The notes under the pieces were generated by a model that was not told the DNA's origin, searched no databases, and saw only the letters and a program-made list of their open reading frames with translations. A DNA stretch of 64,000 bases from Perilla frutescens. Lineage: Eukaryota > Streptophyta > Magnoliopsida > Lamiales > Lamiaceae. This document shows positions 33,085 through 44,800 of this stretch, in pieces. The translations under genes and the position numbers were made by a program. The stretch is taken from assembly GCA_026008535.1 (NCBI GenBank), contig BRKX01000013.1, positions 57,237,726-57,301,725 on the forward strand, written 5' to 3'. The stretch's first letter is position 1. The number at the start of each line of letters is the position of its first letter.

Positions 33085-36000
33085 TTGTTTTCAATCAATA
33101 TATATAACGTTATCATATACATCAGCTTGAATACGTGATAAATAATTATGCAAGTACGTAAGATTTGATATATTTGAGTGGGAAGATTTTTATCATATAG
33201 AATATTAATATTATATTTATTTTGATATATTAAAATATATGTAATAATAATATATTGTTTAGTAAGATATATTAAAATTCTTCATAAAATTTCAATTCCT
33301 AAAATAAATTTAATTATTTATCATATAATACGTGAATATTCTATAATAAAATTTTAATTAACATATGCAACATTATTTTTATTTGATTTTTTTAATAATT
33401 ATATATCGTATTGCATACCACACCATGAAAACATATACAGAACCTTCTATAATCATGCACTTTAATTTTATAATTAAATATAATATTATAAGGTAGCATA
33501 GGTATTAATCATGAACCTTTTTAGACAAAATGTCCACCCACTTTACGCTTCTAGATATATACATTAGCGGATTGGGGGGGGGGGGTTTGGGGGGAGCTCT
33601 GGGCCCCCCTAACCGGAAAATTATTAGCAAATAGGTAGGGTGGTGCACCGGTGGTGGTTCTCATCGACTGTGGTCGTCAGCCCCCGTGCTCAGCGACGGA
33701 TCTAGAGGGGGAAGAAGTTTCCAGGAAGGCTCGACACTGTTGGAGTGAGGTGGGAAGAAAGATAGAATGATTTTTTGCAAAAATTGTAGCTTCCGGCGAG
33801 AAGAGATGTTTGGAGAAGAAGACATGGCAGACAGGAGAGAGGTTGAAGAGAGAGAGAGAGATTTGTTTAATCTAGTTTAATCCTTTTTATGATTTTGATG
33901 AGTTATTTTAAATATTTAATAAATGCATCTTTGAAAAGTCAATATTTGTAATTTGGTTTTAGTTCGAAATAACTGATTGTTTAGACATTTAATAGAAATT
34001 AATTTTAAAGTCTTGAACTTTTAAATAGAGTATTTTAAATAAATTTTATTTATTTACTTATTATTTAAATGATCATCAATTAATTATATAGACTTCTAAT
34101 TATAATTTCAAGAGAGTTTTTAAATCAAGGTTAAGGGAAATATTTTTGACATGCATATGTCCGATTCATTGAGTATTTATGTTAACATTAACTTGTATTT
34201 AATTGAAAATTTGATGCTGTTTTGTTCTTTTATTTTTTGAAAAAATGATGTTTAACTTTAAGACATTTGAAAGAATTCATTTGTAAATTGCACGTCAACC
34301 TCCCTCTTCCCCTCCGCTTGAGATTTCATATTACACTCTCTGTGTTACATTCCGTGTTATACTTTCAAATTATGTATTTTTTTATATTTTTTTCTTCAAT
34401 TATATATATATATATATATTGTAATTTAGTTTAATTTTAAGAGAGTTTTTAGGTTCATCCCACCCAATTATGGTTTATAATTATTTTTTAGTATTTAATT
34501 TTCAATTTTCAATTAAAAATTCATTAATATGGTTGATTAATTCAAAATTAAAATTTATAACTTTTTAAATTCATTTTTTTACTGATAAATGTTGACTATT
34601 ATTGTTTATGTTAAATTGATTTTTATTTTATAATAAATATTATTAAAAAAATATAAATTTTATTGTAAAATATGGAGTGAAACACGTAGAAGTCTAACAA
34701 AAAATTTGAACTCCTTCCTCTATGATCATCTTTCAATTGTCAACCGCGTGCACAATTGATGTGTTACCGTTAGCCCCCTGAATTTTTTTTGTGGTTCCGC
34801 CAAAGGATATATCCATGGAAAAATTAATGAACTAAATTAATAGAATCAATTCAAATAAAATTGAAAATTGCGGTCTATAATATTTCATAGATGATTGGGG
34901 TTGATTTAAAAATGATATAAAGCGAATATTTGATTTGAATTTGGATTAGTTATAAAGAAACTAGCTAGTAATATTCCATCTACCGTGTGCCAAATCTCAA
35001 AATTTTTAATTTTTCTTTCAATTTTAATTTCTTTTAGTTGAGTATAATTTTACATTATTATTTAGGGTTTATTTTCACTCAATTATAGTTTATAGTTTTT
35101 TTAATATTTAATTTTTATTTTTTTATTAATTTAATTGATTTTTGTGGTTGAATATTCCAAACTTAGGGTATATAATAATTTAAAATTTTGCAATAAATAT
35201 TAGTTATGATTAGTTATTTTTATTCTTAAATCTGTTCTGTCTTCTTCGTTTGACCTTTGAATCTTGAAGCTATTAAACACCATAATCTCCCGATCCGATC
35301 TTCCCCTTGAATGGCAGTGTATGGACACTCAAACAAATCTATTAAGTTCCTTACTTAATTTTTCTACAATTATTTCAATATTTGAAATCGTAAAATTGGA
35401 CTGTAGTATTTTGAAGGATATTTAAACCGGATAAAATATGAAAAGAAGAAAAGAAGAAAGAAAACTCAAACTTTTGATTTAACAAATTCACGTCTCACGT
35501 GAATTAAGGAGTCTTGGTATGAATCATTATTGTGGGCGTGAATGTTTTCTCATCTATTACTTCGGTTTAATATCATACATTCCCATAATTAACTAATATT
35601 TACCATGATTCCAAATTTTATGAAAACTTATTTTTCATAACATTTTATAAATTTAGGATTATTAATAATATTTAAAATTAAATATTATTAATAACCCGTC
35701 AATAATATAATAAGGCGATCCGGGGACCATTAATGATCTCTAATCAAGAGCTCCAATAAATCGAATAAATAATTAAACTCTTTAATTAACTTATTTGACT
35801 TATTAATTCAAATATGATTCCACTAAAAATTCAGAATTGCACTCTCTTTAATTATAAAACATATTTACTCTACGAATTTAATAAGCAGTCCATTGATTTA
35901 ATCATTTCATATGAATTAATGCTTCATAAAAAAATTCATAAATATTGAAGACAGGTAATATCCATTAACCTCTTCAATTATAATATATTTTTCTCATTTA

Positions 36001-36740
36001 CCATTAATTCACACGTGAGCGATTAATTTATAAAAGATTTATAAAGTAAAGATCTCAAATGACTCACAATTCCAGAATTAACAAATGAGAGAATTATATT
36101 TCTACTTCTCAAAAGAATGAATAAATTCCACAACTATGTATTACATTCCCAGCTTTTTAATTCAACACATGAATCTAAAATGAAAGTTTAGAGAATGTTG
36201 ACGAACAAACTTTAACGAGCAAATTAAGATTATTCATATATGATCATCTTGGGATTTAAATTAACATTCCTTTTATTCAACGAAATTTGAAGAAATAATT
36301 AAATTAAATCGATCCATGTCCTATATAATAATATCATATATAAATGCTCCCAATTAGATGTCTCCACCACGACCATTCGAATAAAACAGTCACAATCATA
36401 ATGTCATCAGACTATATTAATAACGCTATAATTAAAGATCCCCAATTTTAATTACATCGTTGCAGACTTCCATTTTAATTCATTTTCCATAATCTTAATA
36501 AATCCTTTTACATATAACACTTATATACTAAGATTATGGTAATATTAAATAAATTAGGTACTTTGTGATGTGAAATTAATGCATACATGAAGCAAATTAG
36601 TTCAAAAATAAATGTCGCTATTATAAATAACATAAAAACAATTTACAGTTACTTTACGGGTAAAATCCCCAACAGTTCTGTGCCATTCGTATTACTTCCG
36701 AATAAATTTCTTGTGTATGTGAGTTAATTAGAATCAAATG
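31803..36740. other. AT-rich intergenic DNA with a duplicated block and simple repeats
   Basis: No supported gene. About 32940-33500 and 34820-35220 match 26215-26340 and 26920-27660, so this is a second copy of that block. The intervening 33520-34800 is absent from the first copy and is a likely insertion: it has a run of 12 G at 33574-33585, a GGGCCCCCCTAACC start near 33601 and an AGCCCCCTGAATTTTTT end near 34772. CT microsatellites lie at about 32981-33017 and 33053-33079; a TA run is near 34401-34420. Confidence 0.55.
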
Positions 36741-36819
36741 ACCGGAGGCAAACCACGGAATGAGCACATTGAAATTTGTTTTTTGGTTCACATTTTGCTT
36801 GTGATGTTACTTCTATTGG

Positions 36820-37010
36820 TTACTGCAACTTTTTGTATTGATGTTGTAGAGGCTGGGCATACTTTGGTTGGTGCCCTGATGCCGGAATATGATCCGGTTG
36901 CCAAGATCTCGATCATTCCTCGTGACCAAGCAAGTGGGACTTACTTTCTTCGCTCCAAGTGAGGATTGTACAGTCGAAGCTACCTAGCATGAAGGAAAGA
37001 AAACACTCAT
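36820..37010 (+). pseudogene. FtsH protease fragment (peptidase M41 region)
   Basis: A plus-strand reading around the FtsH zinc site is recognisable: [16 protein letters not shown] then AKISIIPR, the highly conserved segment of chloroplast FtsH proteases. The first His of the HEXXH motif is replaced (Val-Glu-Ala-Gly-His), the following Gly-rich loop is shortened, and the frame shifts near 36940 before the APSE segment. Only about 60 codons remain, with no ATPase domain. In intact proteins this motif binds the catalytic zinc of the membrane-anchored AAA protease that degrades photodamaged photosystem II subunits. This copy is dead. It lies opposite in strand to the gene fragments to its right. 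Confidence 0.8.
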
Positions 37011-37193
37011 AACAGGAGTTGAGTCTGTGCATTAGGTTAGGAGGCATAACATGAACAAAGGAATAGGCATAGAATGAAAAATATTTTGAGAAAGCAAATA
37101 TAAAATTGAGGATAAATACACACACAGTTGACTTTACTGGTGTTTATACTCATAAAACACCTAAAAGGAAATGATGCAAAGAAAGAGCCTTAC

Positions 37194-37439
37194 AATGGCA
37201 CAATTGTAGTAGAGGTCAGGATATGACTTCATCCTTTCATCATTTTCCTACAAATATATAAGAGTTCAAGAAGCCTTGAAAAACTAGTACAAAATCTGAA
37301 GCACAGAAGACAATATTTAACATAACCACTCACAGCATGTTTTTTCATAGTCAAGTGACTGTACAGTATGTAAAGATTGGAGAAGCTTTCCATGATCCCA
37401 CGCTCCAGCGACAACAAAAAGACATGAGACAAGCATTCC
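37194..37439 (-). pseudogene. Two exons of an unidentified gene or captured gene fragment
   Basis: Exon A is 37334-37439 (acceptor CCTAG|GG, donor CATGCT|GTGAGT). Exon B is 37194-37247 (acceptor TTTGTAG|GAA, donor GCCATT|GTAAGG). They share one open phase and join without a stop; A ends in MKKHA and B reads ENDERMKSYPDLYYNCAI. The phase match and four good splice sites make chance unlikely. The product looks helical but I cannot name it. Leftward the next expected exon is replaced at about 37011 by the oppositely oriented FtsH fragment, so the gene is incomplete. Confidence 0.45.
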
Positions 37440-37504
37440 CTAGGTTATCTGTGCAACATAAAGAAAAAATATGCAGATCCAAAATGAAAAAAAGAAAAAA
37501 GTTT

Positions 37505-37666
37505 TCACAACACTGAGGCTATTTTTATTACATTTGTTAACCCTTGCACCAAGAGTTTCCATCCTTGACATCTAGAGAGATAGATGGCTTCTTTTGCATG
37601 CTTTATGCTGTCATCAACAATTTTTACTTGGTTTTCAGGGTCTGGAAGGCATGCATAAATGGCTAA
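37505..37666 (-). pseudogene. Possible exon of an unidentified gene
   Basis: After a plausible acceptor (TGCTGATAG| at 37667-37668) a minus-strand frame of 53 codons stays open to TGA 37505-37507, with a protein-like composition (PDPENQVKIVDD, HAKEAIYLS). A GTAAAA donor inside it could end the exon earlier. It lies between the HVA22-like start and the two exons at 37194-37439. The opposite strand is also open for 74 codons, which lowers confidence. Confidence 0.25.
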
Positions 37667-38035
37667 CTATCAGCAAAGCAAAGCCCAGCTATAGTGAATT
37701 CTTAATAGAAGTAACAAAAGATAAATTGCAATCTTGCCTTGAGCCATTCTTCTTTCAAGCATTGAGTGAGATAAGACCAGAGGAGCTGTTGATAATAAGT
37801 TACCTCATAGATCAATGAATGAGTTTTCGATATCGTAATCAACAATTGAAAAGACTCAAAACAACAAAACAAACACAAACATAAGTCCTAATTGAAGCAT
37901 ATCTGCCCAATAATTCCAAAATTCCACCTCCATTAACCCCAATCCCTTTAACATCAATGCGTCAAAATCAGAAAATATATGATCCCAATTAAAACATATT
38001 AAAAACTGATCAAAAACTAATAAAAAAAGGTAAAC

Positions 38036-38363
38036 TTAGAGAGGATAAACCGGAGTAACCACAAGCCTGCAAATATCCACACACAAAAAAACTATATAAG
38101 CAAATTAAATTGTTGCCACCATTTCTCAACACAAACACATTTTCTACCCTTACTACTAAAAACCCATCTGAAATTAGCAGCAAAACTAGTTACAACATAA
38201 AACCTTTGCTACTAAAATCAAAACCAACAATAACCATTCAAAACAGTAACAAGTTACAAAACCCCAAACACTCTACAATGGCGTAGAGTGAAGTATACCC
38301 AGCAACAATGTCGAGATTTTGGGCCAGCAATTTGAGGAAGGTTTCAGCTGCAGAAGGCCTCAT
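38036..38363 (-). pseudogene. HVA22-like gene start, truncated
   Basis: Exon 1 (38299-38363) starts MRPSAAETFLKLLAQNLD and ends at a GG|GTATAC donor. A 232 bp intron follows. Exon 2 (38036-38066) enters through TTTGCAG and adds a VVTPVYPL segment. The combined pattern matches the N-terminus of HVA22/REEP family proteins, small ER-shaping membrane proteins induced by stress and abscisic acid. In the family a Tyr follows the Tyr-Pro-Leu; here the codon is TAA (38036-38038), so the reading stops after about 31 residues and no later HVA22 exon was found. Function is therefore unlikely. Confidence 0.45.
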
Positions 38364-38736
38364 TCTCCCGATTCGACAGAACAACAAATGTTTGAAGGTG
38401 TATAGGGTTTGTTTATTAATGAGGAGATTGGAGATGGAATATAATAGAAAGGTGAGTAAAGTAGAGATGGACGACATTCGTAATGTGCCACAAAAGCTGA
38501 GTTTCTTCCGAAATAGGGAATTATGGTTTGTGAGTAATTAGTGATCACTTTCGATGAACTGATTGTATATGTATGTCTTATATATGTATTAACAAGCAAT
38601 ATTATCACCCTCAAAACATAATCAGCCATAGCAGCATATTATCACCCTTAAAACAAGCAAGAATTGCATGTTATTCTAAACTAAAATGCCCTAAAATCAA
38701 AAGCCCTAAATTACAAAAAGCCCTAAATGGACTTAC

Positions 38737-38900
38737 AATATCAACTTCTAATATGCGCTGGAGATCTTGACCTCGCAGAACTGGAGTCGGATGTGACTGG
38801 AAAGCCGGTGGTCGGAAAGTTACTGACGGTGGTGGTGCTCGCAAAAAATTCACCGGCGCTTGTGGGAGGATAAACTGCGATTATGGGAGGAGCGAGAGAG
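38737..38900 (-). other. Probable 5' untranslated exon of the minus-strand fragment gene
   Basis: This is GC-richer DNA with CT-rich leader-like sequence (plus-strand GAGCGAGAGAGAGGGAG near 38892-38910) and no ATG-initiated long frame. It ends at a strong donor (GATATT|GTAAGTCC at 38735-38737). Confidence 0.35.
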
Positions 38901-39002
38901 AGGGAGCGAGCGAGAGGGAAAACTGAGGGAGAAAAATCAGATTTTTTTTAATATATATGCCGGGTCGGGTCGGATCCGAGTCGGGTCGGAAGAGATCCGT
39001 CT

Positions 39003-39052
39003 AACGTAAGAGACCCGTTAGACGGTCTCATACAAGTTTTTGTCTTATTATT
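39003..39052 (-). repeat. Mutator-like terminal inverted repeat sequence
   Basis: The minus strand reads TTGTATGAGACCGTCTAACG then GGTCTCTTACGTTAGACGG. The same pattern bounds the element at 49075-50580. The opposite partner was not found to the left, so this may be one end of a decayed element. Confidence 0.4.
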
Positions 39053-39573
39053 TTGTAATAAATATTTAGGAAATAACGTCATCAATTCTGATGAAGAAAT
39101 GAGCATCCGTTGAATCGTAACAATATAATATAACTATTAAAAAGGGTCAGCGGATCTTGACCGAGGCCTTTTTTTTTGGAATAAGGATCAACATTTCTCA
39201 AGTGTTGATATATGAACGATGTTTATATACATATACATATCTTTAATATATATATATATATATATATATATCTTATAAATAAAGCGAAAGTAAATTATAA
39301 CATCGTTATAATATGTAAACATCGTTCATATATTACAAATATAAATAAAGTGAAAAATATTTGTAATGATGTTCTTAATTCACAATAGTGATGGTTAATA
39401 GTGCTTGCTAGATTCACACTCATAATTAATTATATGTCTTGAAACAAATTATATATATACATATAAATTATAGATTGATGGCTTGAATTAAGTTTTTCCA
39501 AATATACATTATTAATATAATGACAAAATTATCCTTATAAAGTGAGTGAGAAAAAGATTTGTTTTAGAGTGTG

Positions 39574-39611
<38 letters not shown>

Positions 39612-41427
39612 TTTATAATAATTATTTAATTAATTAGAATCGATATAAATGTAATCCAAAAATGAATTCCATATCATATTTTTATTTGGTATGTATATAG
39701 TATTAAATTGATGGTATTGATTAATAATTTATATAATTTAGATACTTCATTTTATTAAGTAAAGAAATTTTTATCTAAACTTATTATATTAAAAAAATCA
39801 ACATATCACCACCCAATAATATTCTTAGTCAATTTACTTTCAATTTTTTTTGATGCACTTAGCGAAAATGAATTATAAAATTTATCAAAACTCATAATTA
39901 TTATAATTTAACCTAATTATTACTTTAATTACGGGTCATATTATATTTTCTTTAATTATAATTACTAAAATATAGTTTATCCATTGCATAGTTGAGGACA
40001 GTAACGTAACTCCATAATCTATTACTAATGACGAATATCATACATTATTCAATAATTTATATATTTTTAGTTTGTGAATTCAATTTGGTACAATGTTTCA
40101 TCTAAACATATATATTTCAGTCATATATGGTCTCACTATATAATTATTATTCACATATTGAAATATTATGTATATAAAAAATTGTATATATAAAATTATA
40201 CTTTTAACACATTAAATGTAAAAAATTATACTTAAGTTACAAATGTATGTAAAAATTTAATGAATTTATTGAAGCTAATAAAAAAATGGACTACAAGTTA
40301 ATGTTGAATGTGCATTCATTCATATAAATTTGTAATATTGAATTTTTAATTAAATTTTATTATATTTTTTATATTGGTTAATGTTTATTATATTTTCAGG
40401 CAATATGATCTGACTTTTCATTTCATTGAACTTGTTGTTCAAATTTAATTAGAATACTATAGAATTCAAAATTAGAAAAAAAAATCTAGAAATATGATGA
40501 TGTGCATATGTGAATTTTTATCAAAAAAGAAAAATTATAGATGATTAGTGGTTGTGCTATGTTACAATAGACCTCAATAAAATTAAAAATAAAATTCACT
40601 CACAATTGCTAATATATGTACAAGGTTGTGAACCCTTAATCACACAACTCAATAAAATAAAAAACACAATTCACTCACAATATATACAATGACAAATACA
40701 ATTAATGCAGAATGATCCAACTTTTCTTTTCATTGAAATTATTGTTCACATTTAACTATAATATTCTAAAATTCAATTAGAAAAAGAAATTAAAATCTAA
40801 AAATATGAAGATGTGCATGGATTTTTGTGAAAAATAAATTATAGATGATTAATAGTTGTCCTACGTTACAATACAACTCAATAAAATGAAAAATACAATT
40901 CACTAACAATTCCTAATATATATACAAGGTTGTGCAGCCTTAATCACACAAATTATTAGATGATTAAATTTTAAATTTATTTAATATTACAAACTATCTT
41001 AAAAAATTATTACAAATAATATAATGTTGTCCTACATTGTACGGATGATATACTATTACATTATGTATTGGGAAATAATACTTATATGATAATAAAAACA
41101 TATCATCCACTAAACTTCATTTCCTTTTCTGGTCAATCCTCAAATCAAATAAATATTGTATTATATTTTGTCAATATTGTAAATTGAAATTGAGCATGTA
41201 TATAAGATATGGGTTATGAATTTGGGTTTTAGCTCTATTTAGTTAATTAATTTTGGAAGTTAATAAGAAATCTCAAATTCAATTCAATCAAATTATTAAA
41301 CATTACACATATAATATTAAAATAAATTCCCAACTGTGTATGCAAGTTAGACAATCACAAAACATTACAATTCATCCTTATTTGAAAAAAAAAAACGAGA
41401 AATTGAACTATATAGATAAGTCTAGGT
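39053..41427. other. AT-rich intergenic DNA; 3' flank of the first kinase unit
   Basis: No gene was seen. TA microsatellites lie at about 39248-39272 and 39582-39610. From about 39780 the sequence is colinear with 44930-46000 (for example GAATTATAAAATTTATCAAA at 39869 and 45030), marking the left part of a tandem duplication. Confidence 0.7.
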
Positions 41428-42792
41428 TCATGAATCAAGCAATGGACGATGATCATCTTGTGGGGGAGTGATAGCATTGGCATCAAAATGCATGCTTTTT
41501 GTGATGGAAGAGAAGTCATATGATTGATCGAGCTCCACCGCATCACACTCTTTGCTGTAATCTTGATTTTGGTTATTTATTGACTCTTCTTCTTTCAACT
41601 TCACCATTTGAATTCCTTCCAATTCAATGGTGACTTCCTTCATGGTTGGCCTTGTCTTGCCGTTCAAATACAGACATCTTCTAGCAAGTTGAGCTACGGC
41701 CATAATTTCTTCTCTCTTACCCTCTTCGAGCACCCTTGCATCAAGAATATCAAACAGTTGATCTTCCTCCATTGAGTGCAAGAACTGTGTGGCTAAACTC
41801 TTTCTGACTTCAGCTCTGATGGATGATATTGCTTTCTCCCCTGTCAGAAGCTCAACCATCACAACACCAAAACTGTAGACGTCGCTCTTTTCTGTGAATT
41901 GGCTTGACTGGAAGTACTCAGGATCCAAGTAGCCAAAGGTCCCGAGTACTCGCGTGGTGAGGTGAGTTTGATCAATAGCAATTGATCTTGATGCCCCGAA
42001 ATCAGAAACTTTGGCCCGATACTTATCATCCAATAATATGTTTGTTGATTTGATATCTCGGTGATAAATAGGTGCAGAGGTAGCAGAGTGCAAGTAAGCA
42101 AGTGCTCCTGCTACTTCTCTTGCAATTCCCAGGCGCATTTCCCAAGATAAGTGGAAATCCTCACTTGGATCATGGACGTGTTGGAAAAGTGTTCCGTTTG
42201 GGATGAACTCATAGACTAGAAGGGGCACTTCAGCCTCTAGACAACATCCCAACAACCTAACTACATTCCGATGGTTCACTTGGGTTAGAATAACAACCTT
42301 GTTTATAAAATTTTCAAGATCACCTTCCTCGACCTTCTTAGATTTCTTGACTGCAACAATCCTTCCATCCGTCAACATTCCTTTGTAGACGGTACCTTGG
42401 CCACCATCACCGAGTATGCGATTCTCATTATAGTGATCGGTAGCTTGAGCCAACTCCTTGTAACTGATCAACTTAGTTTTCTCAAGGCTGCTATCAGTTG
42501 AAGACAGCTGCTGCTGCAGTAACAAGCCACCATTGCGCTTAAAGAATACTTGCCTTCGTTTTGCCTTCATTCTTTTCCTTATAGCTCTCGCGGACATCCA
42601 CGCAGCGAAGAGCAGAATGACCCCGCCAAGCGCACTGCCAATACTGATGAATGCTATGTTGGCTTTAGATATCTTACTATCCCTTTTTGGATAGCCACAC
42701 ACGTAACCTCCATTCGTGTTGATGCAAATCATTCCTAGTGGGCATGTTGAATTAAGGGCACATTCATTTATATCATTGCACCCACCAAGTAA
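41428..42792 (-). CDS. WAK-like receptor kinase 1: EGF-like segment, membrane helix and kinase
   Basis: The frame opens directly after the TAG at 42793-42795 and runs to the stop at 41428; the first Met is at 42732. Order: Cys-rich EGF-like piece (DINEC near 42770, five Cys), a membrane helix (about [20 protein letters not shown], 42650-42590), a basic juxtamembrane stretch, and a complete Ser/Thr kinase domain. The kinase has a Gly loop ([11 protein letters not shown]), VAVKK lysine, HRDIKSTN catalytic loop, DFG and a [10 protein letters not shown] activation segment, as in wall-associated kinases that sense pectin at the plasma membrane. All key residues are present. No intron is visible. 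Upstream it is in frame with the extracellular half (42793-43707); whether one protein is made depends on reading or repairing the amber codon. Confidence 0.85.
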   Translation of the reverse strand, partial: LLGGCNDINECALNSTCPLGMICINTNGGYVCGYPKRDSKISKANIAFISIGSALGGVILLFAAWMSARAIRKRMKAKRRQVFFKRNGGLLLQQQLSSTDSSLEKTKLISYKELAQATDHYNENRILGDGGQGTVYKGMLTDGRIVAVKKSKKVEEGDLENFINKVVILTQVNHRNVVRLLGCCLEAEVPLLVYEFIPNGTLFQHVHDPSEDFHLSWEMRLGIAREVAGALAYLHSATSAPIYHRDIKSTNILLDDKYRAKVSDFGASRSIAIDQTHLTTRVLGTFGYLDPEYFQSSQFTEKSDVYSFGVVMVELLTGEKAISSIRAEVRKSLATQFLHSMEEDQLFDILDARVLEEGKREEIMAVAQLARRCLYLNGKTRPTMKEVTIELEGIQMVKLKEEESINNQNQDYSKECDAVELDQSYDFSSITKSMHFDANAITPPQDDHRPLLDS

Positions 42793-43707
42793 CTATGGGT
42801 TCCCTTCAGGCCGACCACGGCAAAAGCAATATTTGATGGAAGATACAAGTTCATGTCTACTACTATAATAACCTCCATTTAATGATGTGGAAGCATCAAT
42901 ATATTCATCACCGTATGAGGAAAAGTAGCGATAATCATCAGCATATATGCACAAAATAGATTCTTGTTGCTCCGGGTTATGGAGCATCGGGTTATCAAGT
43001 TCCCACTCAAGCACAAGTGGCGCAGATACAAATTCTTGATCATATGGAAACGACTGATTGCTATGGAGGCCTTTGTACCTTTGATAGTCATGTCGGAGCC
43101 ATTTTTTATCAACAGGGAAAGCGTATCCACAGAAGCTATCATTATCATTACTACTCTGAATGCTTTGGTAACTATACCGAAAGCTCTGGAGTCGTGGTGG
43201 AATTGGAGCATTGCAGCAGTTAAGACCGCGGCAGCTGCTGTACTCTGTGGAGTTATTATTAGCTTCACAAATGGCTAGGCATCCTGCAACTCTCGTCGTC
43301 TCATTAGCAAGCAACCACACCGAATTAGTGCAGCCTAATACAACCAATGAGTTGTAGCGAGCTGAGATGCTAAATGGACTTCCCGCGAGTGATATGGGCA
43401 GAACATTTTCTGTTATCCGCTCAGAGCAACCCATTGGTGAGACGGGCAGATTTACGACAACTGCACCTTGCACAGAGATGTTTAGGACTTGTAGATTGAA
43501 GCTACTAAGGAATAGGGTGCCGGTGCTGCTATTGCAGGTAACTGCGAAGGAGGAATTTGCACTGCATTCGGGGCCAATCCCAAAAGAGTAGGCGATGATA
43601 ACATTTCCACACTTATCTTGACAACCAGGCCTCGACCAAGATACTTCTTGGCCCATCGTTGTTAGACATAGCAATGAAATGACTCCGATGATTGAGGGCA
43701 GCTTCAT
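42793..43707 (-). CDS. WAK-like receptor kinase 1: secreted N-terminal half (GUB_WAK)
   Basis: I chose ATG 43707 because a clean signal peptide follows (MKLPSIIGVISLLCLTTMG); an in-frame Met at 43746 would add 13 residues before it. The mature part begins with the Cys pattern of the galacturonan-binding GUB_WAK domain (CQDKCGNVIIAY.FGIGPEC). It continues with many N-glycosylation sites and a WAK-associated C-terminal region (CCNAPIPPRL, FCGYAFPVD, PLVLEWEL). It ends at TAG 42793-42795, right after Glu-Gly-Asn-Pro, where the family has Tyr, so the reading stops just before the EGF-like segment. If the stop is real, the product is a secreted, receptor-less ectodomain. Confidence 0.82.
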   Translation of the reverse strand: MKLPSIIGVISLLCLTTMGQEVSWSRPGCQDKCGNVIIAYSFGIGPECSANSSFAVTCNSSTGTLFLSSFNLQVLNISVQGAVVVNLPVSPMGCSERITENVLPISLAGSPFSISARYNSLVVLGCTNSVWLLANETTRVAGCLAICEANNNSTEYSSCRGLNCCNAPIPPRLQSFRYSYQSIQSSNDNDSFCGYAFPVDKKWLRHDYQRYKGLHSNQSFPYDQEFVSAPLVLEWELDNPMLHNPEQQESILCIYADDYRYFSSYGDEYIDASTSLNGGYYSSRHELVSSIKYCFCRGRPEGNP

Positions 43708-43746
43708 TGTTTGATAGCAGACAGTTACTCTACAGAATTCATACAA

Positions 43747-44193
43747 AAAGCGTGGTTACTGAAATAATTAATCATGATCATGAAATAGAAACAGAATGAG
43801 CTGAGGTTAGAAAGAATGCATAGTTCAATATCTCTTTTGCTAGATTTTGGACCAAATGCTGATCATCACAAGTCTTGCTCGAGATCTCAATCTGTGCGAT
43901 TACTGGCACTATGATTTAGCTTCTAGTTTTTTGATGGGAAATGTTTGAGAGAGTAGAGATTTTAAATGTTGTACAAAATTGAACTTTTGTTATAATAAGT
44001 ATATATCGAGTCCAACATATTCAAACAGTTGAATTCTGACTAATTCCAACTATATTGGTGCATGGCTTTACTTTTCAAATAGAGTTGTGGAAAATTAGAT
44101 GTGACTAATTCTGACCTAAATGACTGTCGCGTTTCATCTCTTTGAATAATGCACTTAATGATAACGCGTATTAGAAATTAAATGATCTTGTTG

Positions 44194-44229
<36 letters not shown>

Positions 44230-44287
44230 TTTTTTTTATTTTTTTTTATTTTTTTTTCTTGAGAGAAGATCTTGTTGGTTATTGATA
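43747..44287. other. 5' flank of receptor kinase 1
   Basis: Colinear with 48485-48860 upstream of receptor kinase 2. An ATT microsatellite (about 44199-44228) and T-rich runs follow, up to the target-site duplication of the MITE. No clear TATA box was assigned. Confidence 0.5.
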
Positions 44288-44791
44288 GGGTTAATTTGCT
44301 AAATAAATCACTACGTTTATACTTTTTTGCAAATTAGACACCACGTTTAAATCTAGTCAATTATAACACCACGTTTTAATTTGTATGGAATTAAACATCG
44401 CTAATTTTTTCAATGAGTTAAATATGACGTATTTGGCCTAAAAATCATGTTGCTTGCCACGTCAATACACACGTGTAACAAACGACGTCGATTTTATTAT
44501 TTTTCTAAATATATTTTCTATTTTAGAAATAAATAAGTATATAAAAAATGATTTTTTCAATAAAAAAAGAAGAGAAAGCAATAAAAACGGCGTCATTTGT
44601 TACAGGTGTGTGTTGACGTGGCTACCAACGTGATTTTTAGGCCAAATACGTCATATTTAACTCACCGAAAAAATTGGGAATGTTTAATCTTATACAAATT
44701 AAAATGTGGTGTATTGTAATTGGTCATATTTAAACGTGATGTTGAATTTGCAAAAGTGTGGAAACGTGGTGCTTTATTTGGCAATTAACCC
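44288..44791. mobile_element. Fold-back MITE, Mutator type (504 bp)
   Basis: It starts GGGTTAATTTG and ends CAATTAACCC. Long inverted arms of roughly 200 bases (for example AACACCACGTTT on the left against the complement of AAACGTGATGTTG on the right) would form a hairpin. It is flanked by perfect 9 bp duplications TTATTGATA (44279-44287 and 44792-44800), the length made by Mutator-type transposases. The matching site in the other duplication unit, near 48850, is empty. It has no coding capacity. Confidence 0.9.
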
Positions 44792-44800
44792 TTATTGATA

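Noticed and set aside
36738..36962. Functional membrane protein gene with an FtsH-like end
   Set aside because: The zinc motif has lost its first His, the frame shifts within the conserved segment, and the ATPase domain is missing.
37594..37818. Plus-strand ORF of 74 codons
   Set aside because: It overlaps a minus-strand exon candidate; its composition looks protein-like but there is no start context, homology or splice support. It is left open rather than annotated.
42879..43278. Overlapping ORFs on both strands inside receptor kinase 1
   Set aside because: They are shadows of the GUB_WAK coding frame, repeated at the same place in receptor kinase 2.
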